A stretch of 32,832 bases of DNA from DASUBV01 sp035763085 (GCA_035763085.1 DASUBV010000303.1:1-32832); one strand, 5' to 3'; shown: positions 21,753 through 30,248, counted from the stretch's first letter. Numbers and translations are program-made. The notes: generated by a model not told the origin, from the sequence alone.

Positions 21753-21777
21753 CCGGCAGGCGCCCGGTGGCGCCGGC
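21753..21777. terminator. G/C-rich hairpin between convergent genes
   Basis: CCGGCAGGCGCC and GGCGCCGG form an imperfect, very G/C-rich stem in the 41-base gap between the sigma-like gene and the convergent MetE-like gene. A terminator role is suggested only by position. Confidence 0.3.
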
Positions 21778-22992
21778 CTAGCTGCGCCACAGCTGCCGCG
21801 TTGCCAGTTCCGCGCCCTGCGCCAGGGTGCCGAGCTTGGCCCAGGCGATCTGCGGGTGCACCCGGCCGCCCAGCCCGCAGTCGGTCGATGCGATCACGTT
21901 CTCCCGGCCCACCGCGCTGGCGAACCGGCCGATCCGGTCGGCCACCAGTTCCGGGTGCTCCACCACATTGGTCGAATGGCTGACCACGCCGGGCAGGATG
22001 ACCTTGCCGTCGGGCAGCCTGACGTCCTGCCACACCTTCCACTCGTGCTCGTGCCGGACGTTGGCCGCCTCGAAGGAGTAGGCGCCGACGTTGACCGCGA
22101 GCATCACGCCGACGATGTCGGCCATCGGGATGTCGGTGGTGTGCGGGCCGTGCCAGCTGCCCCAGCACAGGTGGAACCGGATCCGCTCGGGCGGCAGGCC
22201 GCGGATGGCGTGGTTGAGCGCCTCCACCCGGGTCATGGTGAACCGCTGGTAGTCCGCCACGGTCGGCGCGGGGTTGACCTGGTCCCAGTTCTCGGCGATG
22301 CACGGGTCATCGAGCTGCAGGATCAGCCCGGCGTCGACGATCGCGCGGTACTCCTCGCGCATCGCGTCCGCGCACGCGTACAGCAGCTCTTCCTCGGTGT
22401 CGTAGTACTCGTTGCCGAACCGCGAGCAGCTGCCCGGCGCGACCGCGTTCATGAAGCCGTCGCTGATCCCGGCCGCCGCCATAGCCGCCTTGAAGTGCGC
22501 GATGTCGGCCGCGACCGCCTCCTGGCCGCGGTAGGTGATCGGCCCCCGGCACACCGGCGAGATCCCGTGGTTAGCCCGGTTCGGCAGCGCCACCCCCGAG
22601 CCCGGGTCGCCGTAGGCCTCGGCGAACGCCTCCCAGTCCCGGCGCTGGTCGAAGCTGCTCAGCACCACGTCGCCGGGCTGGTGCTGCTCCCGGCGGACCG
22701 ACATCAGCCCGGTGCTGGCCAGCTCCAGCCCGCCCAGGCGCCCGAACACGTACACCCACCACGGGCCGAAGTCATAGCGCTGGGCGGTCGTGTGTCCGAA
22801 CTCGCCGTTGTTCACCAGGTCGATGCCCGTGTCCCGCTGCCGGGCCACCACCTGCGCCACGGCCGCCGCCAGCCCCGCCCGGTAGGCGGCCTCGTCGGTC
22901 AGCTCCCCCGCCATCCGCTGGCGACTGGCGTCGATCAGCTCATCGGGGCGGGGCAGGCTGCCCGCGTGACTGGTCAGGATCCGGTCCGGCAC
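21778..22992 (-). CDS. MetE C-terminal-like (cobalamin-independent methionine synthase) family protein
   Basis: 404 residues from GTG 22990-22992, with GGGAGAG 4 bases upstream; an in-frame extension to 23085 is Cys/Arg-rich and unlike the family. It opens MPDRILTSHAGSLPRPDELI and has the UROD/MetE barrel features: the zinc-ligand segment RFHLCWGSWHGPHTTDIPM, the glutamate region GAYSFEAANVRHEHEW, and the final cysteine in NVIASTDCGLGGRVHPQ. This C-terminal-only form lacks the N-terminal folate-binding half of MetE. Such proteins transfer methyl or sulfur-linked groups; several act on substrates other than homocysteine. It is monocistronic, and true methionine synthase activity should not be assumed. 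Confidence 0.85.
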   Translation of the reverse strand: MPDRILTSHAGSLPRPDELIDASRQRMAGELTDEAAYRAGLAAAVAQVVARQRDTGIDLVNNGEFGHTTAQRYDFGPWWVYVFGRLGGLELASTGLMSVRREQHQPGDVVLSSFDQRRDWEAFAEAYGDPGSGVALPNRANHGISPVCRGPITYRGQEAVAADIAHFKAAMAAAGISDGFMNAVAPGSCSRFGNEYYDTEEELLYACADAMREEYRAIVDAGLILQLDDPCIAENWDQVNPAPTVADYQRFTMTRVEALNHAIRGLPPERIRFHLCWGSWHGPHTTDIPMADIVGVMLAVNVGAYSFEAANVRHEHEWKVWQDVRLPDGKVILPGVVSHSTNVVEHPELVADRIGRFASAVGRENVIASTDCGLGGRVHPQIAWAKLGTLAQGAELATRQLWRS

Positions 22993-23218
22993 TGTGCTCT
23001 CCCGACAACAACGGAGTCCGACTCCCCCGGAACGACAGCCTATGCGCCCGGTGCGGCATTCCCCTAGAGCCAGGCAGCAGCGCAAGAGCCATTGCCGGAC
23101 CGGTCAGCGGGCGGCCCGGAGGAGCCTTCCGTTCCGGGCGTGCCGGGTGACAGGAGGGGTCCTGCCCAGGTCAGCGACCGTACTGGGCGTGGTGGCGGAC
23201 GAACTCCCGCTCCGCGCG

Positions 23219-23587
23219 TTAGGTGGCCTTGATCAGGCCGATGACGTGGCCCTCCGGGTCGTGCGCGACGCCGATCTCGATGCCCTCCATGACCTTGTCC
23301 GGTCCCATCAGCCGGGTGCCGCCGAGCGCCTGGACCTTGTCCAGGGCCGCCTCGACGTCAGGCACCTCCACGTAGACCGTGGTGTGGCCCGGCATCCCCT
23401 CGGGCATCTGGCCGACTCCGCCGCCGATTCCGATGCCCTGGCTGCTGAGGTTCTCCGACCGGTCGACTGTGCCGTAATTCCACTGATTATCGGCGTTGAT
23501 AGACCAGCCAAACAGCTCGCTGTAAAACTCGCGGAGCTTAGCGGCGTCCTGGCCCATGATCTCGAAATGTACGACTGCCCCACCCAT
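23219..23587 (-). CDS. VOC-family protein
   Basis: 122 residues from ATG 23585-23587, preceded by GGGGAGGCAGTCGG, a good ribosome-binding site. The single VOC domain has VVHFEIMGQDAAKLREFYSE, LFGWSINADN, HTTVYVEVPDVEAALDKVQA, GGTRLMGP and IGVAHDPEGHVIGLIKA. H7 (VVHFEI) and the later HTTVYVE can serve as metal ligands, while the C-terminal ligand is replaced by G/I, so it may bind rather than transform its substrate. The function is unknown. The frame's upstream extension to 23773 has no protein-like features. It stands alone, separated by 243 bases from the divergent aminotransferase. Confidence 0.82.
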   Translation of the reverse strand: MGGAVVHFEIMGQDAAKLREFYSELFGWSINADNQWNYGTVDRSENLSSQGIGIGGGVGQMPEGMPGHTTVYVEVPDVEAALDKVQALGGTRLMGPDKVMEGIEIGVAHDPEGHVIGLIKAT

Positions 23588-23830
23588 CCGACTGCCTCCC
23601 CTGCATTGTCCTATGGCACTGTGCCCGGCCCCGTCAGCATGCGCCGCGCTCCCCGGAGCGCCGGGATGGCCTGTTACAGGCCGGTTAACCGGTCGCCGGC
23701 CACCCCGCCCGGCACGGTAATGTGCCCGGAGCGTTACTGAGCGCTCCCGCGGCCAGCATCCAGTCCTGCTCATGCCCGGGAATCACAGCGGCATGCGCGC
23801 AGGTCGCATGCCCCGGCAGGAGGAATCACG

Positions 23831-25042
23831 GTGCCAGTGCAGCAGGCCAGCCGGCTACGGAATGTGCGCTACGACATCCGGGGCCCGGTCCTGCGGCGAG
23901 CTCGCGAGCTTGAGGCTGCCGGGCACCAGATACTCAAGCTCAACCTCGGCAACCCGGCGCCGTTCGGCCTGCACGCCCCCGACGACGTCGTCCGGGACGT
24001 CGTGCAGAACATCGGCGAGGCCCAGGGCTACAGCGACGCCCGCGGCATTCACGCCGGCCGGCTGGCCGTGGCCCAGGCCTTCGAGCGCAACGGGGTAGCC
24101 GGGGTCACCCCCGATGACGTGGTGCTCGGCAACGGGGTATCCGAGCTCATCGTGATGGCGCTGCAGGCGCTGATCGACCCCGGCGACGAGGTCCTGGTGC
24201 CCAGCCCGGACTACCCGCTGTGGACCGGCGCGATCAACCTGTGCGGCGGCCAGGCCGTGCACTACCGGTGCGACGAGGCCGAGGACTGGGCGCCCGACCT
24301 GGAGCACGCCGCCGCCCAGATCACCAGCCGGACCCGGGCCCTGGTGATCATCAACCCGAACAACCCGACCGGCGCGGTGTACTCGCGGCAGACCCTGACC
24401 GGGCTGCTCGACCTGGCCCGCCGGCACGGCCTGCTGGTGCTCACCGACGAGATCTACGACCAGATCCTGTACGAGGACGCGGTCCACCTGCCGGCCGCCG
24501 CGCTGGCCCCCGACCTGGTGGTGCTCACCCTCGGCGGGCTGTCCAAGACCTACCGGCTGGCTGGCTTCCGGTCCGGCTGGCTGGTCATCTCCGGGCCGCG
24601 CCAGCAGGCCGCCGACTACCTGGACGGCCTGGAACTGCTGGCCAACATGCGGATGTGCGCCAACGTGCCCGCCCAGTACGCCATCCAGACCGCGCTCGGC
24701 GGCCAGCAGAGCATCGCCCACCTGCTCGAGCCCGGTGGCCGGCTCCGCGACCAGCGCGACTTCGCCTGGCAGAAGATGAGGCAGATTCCCGGCGTGGACT
24801 GCGTCCGGCCGGCCGGCGCGCTGTACCTGTTCCCGCGCCTCAACCCGGACGTCTACAAGATCATCGACGACCAGCAGATGGTGATCGACCTGCTGGAGCA
24901 GCAGCACATGCTGCTGACCCACGGCACCGGCTTCAACCTGCCCACCACCGACCACCTGCGGCTGGTGTTCCTGGCCCCGGTGGACACCCTCGGCGACGCG
25001 ATCGGCCGGCTGGCCACCTTCCTCGACGGATATCACCAGTAG
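23831..25042 (+). CDS. class I/II PLP-dependent aminotransferase (AlaA-like)
   Basis: 403 residues from GTG 23831, preceded by AGGAGGAATCACG. Fold-type I aminotransferase features: ILKLNLGNPAPFGLHAP (34-50), substrate-loop GYSDARGIHAG (66-76), PSPDYPLWTGAINLCGG (124-140), INPNNPTGAVYS (174-185), the PLP pyridine-binding DEIYDQILYE (206-215) and Schiff-base K239 in GGLSKTYRLAGFRSGW. This pattern is that of alanine/valine-pyruvate aminotransferases of the AlaA type. It is a complete, probably housekeeping enzyme, monocistronic with its own terminator just downstream. Confidence 0.9.
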   Translation: MPVQQASRLRNVRYDIRGPVLRRARELEAAGHQILKLNLGNPAPFGLHAPDDVVRDVVQNIGEAQGYSDARGIHAGRLAVAQAFERNGVAGVTPDDVVLGNGVSELIVMALQALIDPGDEVLVPSPDYPLWTGAINLCGGQAVHYRCDEAEDWAPDLEHAAAQITSRTRALVIINPNNPTGAVYSRQTLTGLLDLARRHGLLVLTDEIYDQILYEDAVHLPAAALAPDLVVLTLGGLSKTYRLAGFRSGWLVISGPRQQAADYLDGLELLANMRMCANVPAQYAIQTALGGQQSIAHLLEPGGRLRDQRDFAWQKMRQIPGVDCVRPAGALYLFPRLNPDVYKIIDDQQMVIDLLEQQHMLLTHGTGFNLPTTDHLRLVFLAPVDTLGDAIGRLATFLDGYHQ

Positions 25043-25075
25043 CAACACCGCTGCATTATCCGCAACACTCCAGCA

Positions 25076-25118
25076 GCGAAAAAAGCCCCGGCGGGCTGAG
25101 TCCGCCGGGCTTTTTCGC
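25076..25118 (+). terminator. intrinsic terminator after the aminotransferase
   Basis: GCGAAAAAAGCCCCGGCGG pairs with CCGCCGGGCTTTTTCGC around a short GCTGAGT loop, 34 bases after the stop. The stem is capped by an A-run on the left and a T-run on the right, so it can work in both directions. It is the clearest rho-independent terminator in the window. Confidence 0.85.
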
Positions 25119-25242
25119 GGCCTGTTTCCCGGCCCGCGAATCCTCCGCCTGCAGCATCCGCAGATGCCCGCAAGATCAGGATTGGACAGGCCCCTGGCCC
25201 GACTGATAACGGTTTGTTCATTTGTCGGTCGCATGCCTAGCT

Positions 25243-25342
25243 TGCCCAGCTGAGCCGGTGATAAGGATTGGCTGGGCATTTGCTCCACGCCGCAGCCATT
25301 TACGGGGGCTGGGTCGTGCCACCGGGGAGGCACCCTCCCCGG
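25243..25342 (+). ncRNA. structured 5' leader, candidate riboswitch
   Basis: Three perfect stems precede the secreted S8-like gene: TGCCCAGC/GCTGGGCA (25243-25250 with 25271-25278, 20-base loop), CAGCC/GGCTG (25293-25297 with 25307-25311) and CCGGGGAGG/CCTCCCCGG (25322-25330 with 25334-25342, 3-base loop). The last ends 5 bases before the GAGGAGG ribosome-binding region. The loop and linker sequences GTGATAAGGATTG and TTTACGGGGGCTGGGTCGTG look conserved in character rather than random. Actinobacterial cell-envelope and secreted-hydrolase genes often carry c-di-AMP (ydaO-type) riboswitches, a possible identity I cannot confirm by eye. Confidence 0.45.
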
Positions 25343-25357
25343 ACATGAGGAGGCAGC

Positions 25358-27679
25358 GTGCTTCAAAACGCTCGTCCGCGGCCAGGCCGGGTTCTCGGCC
25401 TGGCCGCCATTCTCACTGCCGCGGGCCTGGCCTGCGGCTCCGGCCTTCCGGCGCTGGCCGCCCCGGCCGGGCATCAGGCCCGGGCGGCCCGCACGGCGCA
25501 TGCGGCGCGCGCGGCAGTCATCAGCCGCACCGCGGGCCGGCCGCACATCCGGCGCCTGCTGCTGATCACCGGCGACCGGCTGGTGATCCGCTCGCAGGGG
25601 TCGCGCCGGCTGATCGCCAGCCGCGCCGCCGTCCAGGGCGACCCGATGATCAGCATGCGGCACGGCAGCAGCATCACCGAGGTCCCCGCGGCCGCGCTGC
25701 CCTACCTGGGCCGCGGCCTCAGCCCCGCGCTCTTCCAGCTCAGCGCCCTGGAGAAGGCCGAGTCCGGCGGGCGGCTGCCGGTCCGGGTCACCTTCACCGG
25801 GAGCCGGCCGTCCATCCCCGGGCTGACGGTCACGTCCTCGGGACCCGGCACGGCGGCCGGCTACCTGACCGCCGCCTCGGCGCCGGCCTTCGGTGCCGCG
25901 CTGCTGCGCCAGTACGGCGCCGACCACTCCGCCGGCAGTTACGGCACCGACGGCCTGTTCGGCCACAACGTGAGCATCACCCCGGCCGGCGCCGGGACCG
26001 TCGCCGCGGCGCGGACCGCGCCGGCCGGCACGGCCGGCCCCGCGTTCCGGATGCACACGCTGACCGTGCGCGGCACCAACCTGGCCGGCAAGCCGGACAC
26101 CGGCGATGACGTGTTCATCGTCAACGCCGACAACGTGAATAGCTTTAACAGCTTCAGCGAGAACGACAACTTCTTCTGGCACGGCGTCGCGAAGTTCAGC
26201 ATGCCCGCCGGGCACTACATGGCGTTCGTGACCTTCTTCAAGTTCACCAGGACCGGCGGCAGCATCCGCATGGTGATCGCACCCCAGTTCAGCGTCGCGG
26301 GCAAGCACAGCGTGCTGCGGGTGGCCGAGAAGTCGGCGTCCAGCAAGGTCACCATGACCACGCCGCGCCCCGCCCAGGACTACCAGTCCACCTTCGAGGT
26401 CGTGCGCGCCGACCAGCGCGGGCGGACCTTCACCATCTCCAGCGGCTGGGGTGACCCGTTCTCAGCGTGGGTCCGCCCGACGACCCGCAAGGTCACCGTC
26501 GGCTCGATGCACACCTACACCTCGGGCATGCTGATCTCGCCGCCGGCGGCGACCGCCAGCTACGCCTACAACCTCGACTTCCCCGGGCCGTCCGGGATCA
26601 TCCCGTCGCAGCACTTCAGCGCCGGGACGACGGCCTCGGTCACCGAGCGCTACTACCAGGACAAGCCGACCAGCCACGCCGGCTGGGTCACCTTCGGCGG
26701 CACCAGGGAACAGCTGGAATTCGAGTTCCTGTCGATCCCCTACATCTCGATGCCGCAGGTGCAGACGCAGTTCTTCACCGCCGCGCCGAAGATCATGTGG
26801 GAGAACCAGATCTGGACCAACCTGAACCAGTTCGCCGGCTTCCAGACCGACCTGCTGCGCGTCTACCAGCCAGGCGAGCACCAGACGCAGAGCTGGAACC
26901 GCTACCCGCTGCACCCCGCGCAGGACACCACCCTGGGCGGCGCGGCGGCGGTGTTCCCGACCTTCACCTCGGCCGCCCGGCTCGGCAACCGGCTGGAGCT
27001 CAGCCAGTGGCCGTGGAGCGACAACCAGTTCGGGCACACCAGCGACGGGTTCTTCGGCAACGGCAACGCCGCCACCACCGGCAGCTACGTCATCGACCAG
27101 AACGGCAGGCGGATCGCCCGCGGCAACGCCGTGGACGGCATCCCGCTGATCAGGCTCAGCGCCGCGCCGTCCACCATTAAGTACACGCTGCGCGCCAGCC
27201 GGTCGGGCGGCAGCTTCTTCCGGCTGTCCCCGTCCAGCACGACCACGTGGACCTGGCACTCGAAGCCGGACCCGTCCGCGACGGTGCCCAAGGCGTGGGT
27301 CTGCGGCTACGAGGTCGTCCAGAACCAGTTCAAGGCCATCCGCACCTGCGCCGTGCAGCCGCTGCTCACCCTGAACTACCGGGTGCAGGGCATGGGCCTG
27401 GACGGCCTGACCCAGCCGGGCGCGCAGACGATCAGCCTGCACGTCGGGCACATCCAGCTCGGCGGATCGGCGGCCATCACCGGCGCGACCGCCCAGGTTT
27501 CCTACAACGACGGGGACAGCTGGGTGCCGGCCACCGTCACCGCGCAGGGCGGCGGCCGTTTCGCGATCACCTTTGACGCGCCTGCGGGGGTGGATGTGTC
27601 CCTGAAGGTCAGCGCGTCCGACGCCGGGGGAAGCTCGATCACCGAGACCCTCATCCGCGGCTACGGAGTCGGGCAGTGA
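25358..27679 (+). CDS. secreted S8 (subtilase)-like protein lacking the catalytic domain
   Basis: 773 residues from GTG 25358 after GAGGAGGCAGC. A signal peptide (about 1-35; LGLAAILTAAGLACGSGLPA then LAAPA) is followed by a region like the propeptide of large actinobacterial subtilases: LLLITGDRLVIRSQGSRR (67-84) and ALFQLSALEKAESGGRLPVR (124-143). The Asp (DTGI), His (HGTH) and Ser (GTSMAAP) segments expected next are absent. The sequence passes directly to beta-rich domains (about 230-770) resembling the C-terminal part of those proteases, ending VSYNDGDSWVPATV and SLKVSASDAGGSSITETLIR. One Cys pair (in WVCGYEVV and RTCAVQP) may form a disulfide. It is probably an extracellular, non-proteolytic binding protein or pseudoprotease. 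It is followed within 62 bases by an S53 protease gene. Confidence 0.8.
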   Translation: MLQNARPRPGRVLGLAAILTAAGLACGSGLPALAAPAGHQARAARTAHAARAAVISRTAGRPHIRRLLLITGDRLVIRSQGSRRLIASRAAVQGDPMISMRHGSSITEVPAAALPYLGRGLSPALFQLSALEKAESGGRLPVRVTFTGSRPSIPGLTVTSSGPGTAAGYLTAASAPAFGAALLRQYGADHSAGSYGTDGLFGHNVSITPAGAGTVAAARTAPAGTAGPAFRMHTLTVRGTNLAGKPDTGDDVFIVNADNVNSFNSFSENDNFFWHGVAKFSMPAGHYMAFVTFFKFTRTGGSIRMVIAPQFSVAGKHSVLRVAEKSASSKVTMTTPRPAQDYQSTFEVVRADQRGRTFTISSGWGDPFSAWVRPTTRKVTVGSMHTYTSGMLISPPAATASYAYNLDFPGPSGIIPSQHFSAGTTASVTERYYQDKPTSHAGWVTFGGTREQLEFEFLSIPYISMPQVQTQFFTAAPKIMWENQIWTNLNQFAGFQTDLLRVYQPGEHQTQSWNRYPLHPAQDTTLGGAAAVFPTFTSAARLGNRLELSQWPWSDNQFGHTSDGFFGNGNAATTGSYVIDQNGRRIARGNAVDGIPLIRLSAAPSTIKYTLRASRSGGSFFRLSPSSTTTWTWHSKPDPSATVPKAWVCGYEVVQNQFKAIRTCAVQPLLTLNYRVQGMGLDGLTQPGAQTISLHVGHIQLGGSAAITGATAQVSYNDGDSWVPATVTAQGGGRFAITFDAPAGVDVSLKVSASDAGGSSITETLIRGYGVGQ

Positions 27680-27741
27680 CCCGCGCGACCCGGCCCGGGC
27701 CGGCCAGTTCAGCACCGTCGAGCCAGCAGGGAGCAAGGCAG

Positions 27742-29106
27742 ATGAAGGTGACCCGGGGCTCGCGCGGCTGGCGGCCCGCCCTGACAGTCCTGCACGCCGG
27801 GCGTGCCCGGCGGGCGGTGGCGGCCATCGCCGGCCTCCTGGCGGCGGGCGGGATGGTGGCCGCGGCCGCCCCCACCCCGGCCGCGGCCGCGCCGCACGGC
27901 ACCGCCCCCGGCGCGGTGTCAGCCAGCACGAGGCTGGCCCGCGCCACCATGGCCAGCACCGCCGTCGTCCCGGCGGCGGCCCGGCCTGCCGCCCGGCTGC
28001 GCGCCGCCTGCCCGGCGGCCCGGGCCGGGCACATGCGCTGCTACACGCTGTTCCGGCCGCAGTACGCGGTGAACCAGGCGCTGATGCGCGGGGCTGTCAC
28101 GCACCCGGAGGGCTGGGGAGCCAGGACACTGGAGCGCGCCTACCGGCTGCCGGTGAGCCGCAGGTCGCACCAGACCATCGCGGTGTCGATCTTCGGCCGC
28201 ACGCCGAAGCTGGCCAGGTACCTGAAGATCTACCGGGAGCACTACGGGCTGCCGCCGTGCGGCACCGCCAGCGGCTGCCTGCGGATCGTCAACCAGCACG
28301 GCAAGGCCAGCCCGCCGGCGCCGAACGCGACCGGCTCGGGCTGGGACCTCGAGGTCACCCTCGATGTGTCGATGATCTCCGCGGCCTGCCCGCACTGCAA
28401 GATCATCGTCGTCGAGTCCAGTAATCTCAGCGACAACTCCCTGGGGCAGACCGACAACACTGCGGCGCGGCTGGGCGCGCAGGTGATCAGCAATAGCTAT
28501 GGCCAGCGTGAGAACGGCCAGGCGATGGAGTTCCGCCGCGACTACCTGCACCACGGCCACATGACCGTGGTGTCCTCGGGCGACTCCGGCTACGACGCCG
28601 CCCAGTTCCCGGCCAACCTGGCCGGGGTGACGGCAGTCGGCGGCACCCAGCTGCGCCGGGCGCCGGGCAGCCGCGGCTTCACCGAGCAGGTGTGGAACGA
28701 CCCCAGCCTGTTCGCCGCGGGCAGCAGCGGCTGCTCGGCCTACGTCGGCAAGCCGGGCTGGCAGCACGACGCGCACTGCCCGGGCCGGACCGTTGCTGAC
28801 ATCTCCGCCATCGCCGCCGACGTCCCGATCTTCAACGCCGCGTGGGGCGGCTGGATCACCGTCGCGGGCACCAGCGCCGCGGCGCCGTTCATCGCCGGCG
28901 TCTACGGCCTGGCCGGCAACGCCCGGCACATCACCCCGCGGCACCTGTACACCCACCGCGGCGACTTCTTCGACATCACCCACGGCAACAACGCGCTGCT
29001 CGGCACGCCCATGGCGACCTGCGGCCGGGACTACCTGTGCGTAGCGCGCAAGGGCTACGACGCGCCAACCGGGCTCGGCACCCCGGACGGCACCAGCGGG
29101 TTCTGA
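27742..29106 (+). CDS. secreted S53 (sedolisin-type) serine peptidase
   Basis: 454 residues from ATG 27742 with AGGGAGCAAGGCAG upstream. A GTG overlapping the previous stop (27676) would add 22 residues before the signal peptide. The signal/Ala-rich region is about 20-55. Sedolisin catalytic residues fit E204 and D208 (GWDLEVTLDVSM), oxyanion D281 (VVSSGDSGYDAAQFPANL) and nucleophile S378 (VAGTSAAAPFIAGVYG). The usual long sedolisin propeptide is not obvious: only about 100 residues precede the catalytic core (QTIAVSIFGRTPKL). Several Cys (in PPCGTASGC, ACPHC, GCSAY, HCPG) suit an exported, disulfide-linked enzyme. It is probably co-transcribed with the preceding protease-less S8-like protein and followed by a strong hairpin. 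Confidence 0.88.
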   Translation: MKVTRGSRGWRPALTVLHAGRARRAVAAIAGLLAAGGMVAAAAPTPAAAAPHGTAPGAVSASTRLARATMASTAVVPAAARPAARLRAACPAARAGHMRCYTLFRPQYAVNQALMRGAVTHPEGWGARTLERAYRLPVSRRSHQTIAVSIFGRTPKLARYLKIYREHYGLPPCGTASGCLRIVNQHGKASPPAPNATGSGWDLEVTLDVSMISAACPHCKIIVVESSNLSDNSLGQTDNTAARLGAQVISNSYGQRENGQAMEFRRDYLHHGHMTVVSSGDSGYDAAQFPANLAGVTAVGGTQLRRAPGSRGFTEQVWNDPSLFAAGSSGCSAYVGKPGWQHDAHCPGRTVADISAIAADVPIFNAAWGGWITVAGTSAAAPFIAGVYGLAGNARHITPRHLYTHRGDFFDITHGNNALLGTPMATCGRDYLCVARKGYDAPTGLGTPDGTSGF

Positions 29107-29130
29107 ATCCAGGGGAAATCCCTGAAGTTT

Positions 29131-29157
29131 GGTCCGGGGGGCTTCGGCCCCCGGACC
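29131..29157 (+). terminator. hairpin terminator with UUCG-type loop
   Basis: GGTCCGGGGG (29131-29140) pairs perfectly with CCCCCGGACC (29148-29157). The loop GCTTCGG allows a C(UUCG)G tetraloop. It lies 25 bases after the S53 peptidase stop and is followed by TTC, not a long U-run. It is a stable terminator or 3'-end stabiliser. Confidence 0.7.
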
Positions 29158-29292
29158 TTCCCGCTGATCGCCCGCGCCGCCCCTTGCTGTTATCACCCGG
29201 CGCCAGCCTCCTCTTGCCGCCATCAGCCTCTTGCTGTTATCGGGCGGGCGTGCTGGTATCGGACAGCCCGCTATCGGCCGGTTTGCCGTCGG

Positions 29293-29298
29293 TAGGCT
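29293..29298 (+). promoter_or_regulatory. -10 element of leaderless class IV aminotransferase gene
   Basis: TAGGCT ends six bases before the GTG at 29305, and no ribosome-binding site is present. No recognisable -35 was found. The arrangement matches the other leaderless starts in this window. Confidence 0.5.
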
Positions 29299-29304
29299 GA
29301 CGGC

Positions 29305-30168
29305 GTGCGGACGACATTCGAGCCACGGCTGGAGGTCAACGGCCAGCCGGCCAGCCTGGAGCAGCTGTGGGGCATGGACCTGGCCGCCCGCAGCCACTTC
29401 ACCGCGATGCAGGTCCGCGGCCGCGCCACTCTCGGCCTGGAGTTTCACCTGACACGGCTGGACGCAGCGACGCGCGAGATGTTCGGCACCGGCCTGGACG
29501 GGGAGATGGTCCGCGGCTACATCCGGCATGCGCTCGGCGACGGCATCGCCGACGCGTCGGTGCGCGTGCACGTGTTCCGGCCCGGCGCCACGGTCGCCAA
29601 CCTGGCCAGCGCGAACCCGGCCAGCGCGAACCTGGCCAGCGCGGGCGCGTCCGCCGCAGGCGGGACCGGCGCGGTCAGCGTCCTGGTGACGGTCCGTCGG
29701 CCGGCCGCGCCCGCTGGCCGGCCGGAGCGGCTGCGGCTGGTGACCTACCAGCGGCCGCTGGCCCACCTCAAGCACGGCGGCAGCTATGGCCAGAACTTCT
29801 TCGGCGGCCTGGCCGAGGCCAGCGGCTTCGACGACGCGCTGTTCGCCAGCCCGGACGGCGTGATCAGCGAGAGCTCGATTGCCAACATCGCGGTCGCCGA
29901 CGGCGAGGCGCTGGTCTGGCCGGACGCCCCGGCGCTGCGGGGGGTGATGATGCAGGTACTGCAGCGCGAACTGGACCGCGCGGGAATGCCGTGGCGGTAC
30001 GGGCCGGTCCGCGTCGCGGACCTGCCCCGGTTCTCCGGCGCGCTGGTCACCAACTCGCACGGCCTGGCCGCCGTCGCCGCCATCGGCGACCTGGAGCTGC
30101 CCGCCGGCGGGCCGGTGGTGAGCGCGGCCGCGGCGGCGCTGGAAGCGGCCCCGTATGACCCGCTCTGA
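29305..30168 (+). CDS. class IV PLP-dependent aminotransferase
   Basis: 287 residues from GTG 29305. The fold-type IV pattern is visible: R49-type binding in EFHLTRLDAATREMFG (46-61), the catalytic lysine K156 in RPLAHLKHGGSYGQNFF, DDALFASPDGVISESSIANI then AV (PLP-phosphate/Glu segment), and TNSHGLAAVAAIGD near the end. The family includes branched-chain aminotransferases, D-amino-acid transaminases and aminodeoxychorismate lyases; the sub-function is not clear. Between about 97 and 125 it has an Ala/Ser/Asn insert, LASANPASANLASAGASAAG, encoded by three 15-bp repeats, probably a surface loop expansion. It may be co-transcribed with the dehydrogenase 80 bases downstream. Confidence 0.83.
   Translation: MRTTFEPRLEVNGQPASLEQLWGMDLAARSHFTAMQVRGRATLGLEFHLTRLDAATREMFGTGLDGEMVRGYIRHALGDGIADASVRVHVFRPGATVANLASANPASANLASAGASAAGGTGAVSVLVTVRRPAAPAGRPERLRLVTYQRPLAHLKHGGSYGQNFFGGLAEASGFDDALFASPDGVISESSIANIAVADGEALVWPDAPALRGVMMQVLQRELDRAGMPWRYGPVRVADLPRFSGALVTNSHGLAAVAAIGDLELPAGGPVVSAAAAALEAAPYDPL
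29599..29643 (+). repeat. three 15-bp tandem repeats within the aminotransferase gene
   Basis: Three consecutive units AAC(C/C)(T/C)GGCCAGCGCG at 29599-29613, 29614-29628 and 29629-29643 differ only by one T/C change in the middle copy. They encode Asn-(Leu/Pro)-Ala-Ser-Ala and keep the frame, consistent with slippage expansion in a loop. Confidence 0.85.
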
Positions 30169-30248
30169 CCGGGTCGAGGCTAGGCCGGCAGGGTAAAAAA
30201 GGCATACGGCGGCCGCCATGCCCGGCGCGCCGCGAGGAGGAGGAGCGC

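Noticed and set aside
21856..23067. 403-residue plus-strand frame antisense to the MetE-like gene
   Set aside because: It is His/Arg/Val-rich shadow sequence; the minus strand shows conserved zinc ligands.
23855..26308. 817-residue minus-strand open frame
   Set aside because: It is antisense to the class I/II aminotransferase and S8-like genes, crosses a strong terminator, and has no recognisable domains.
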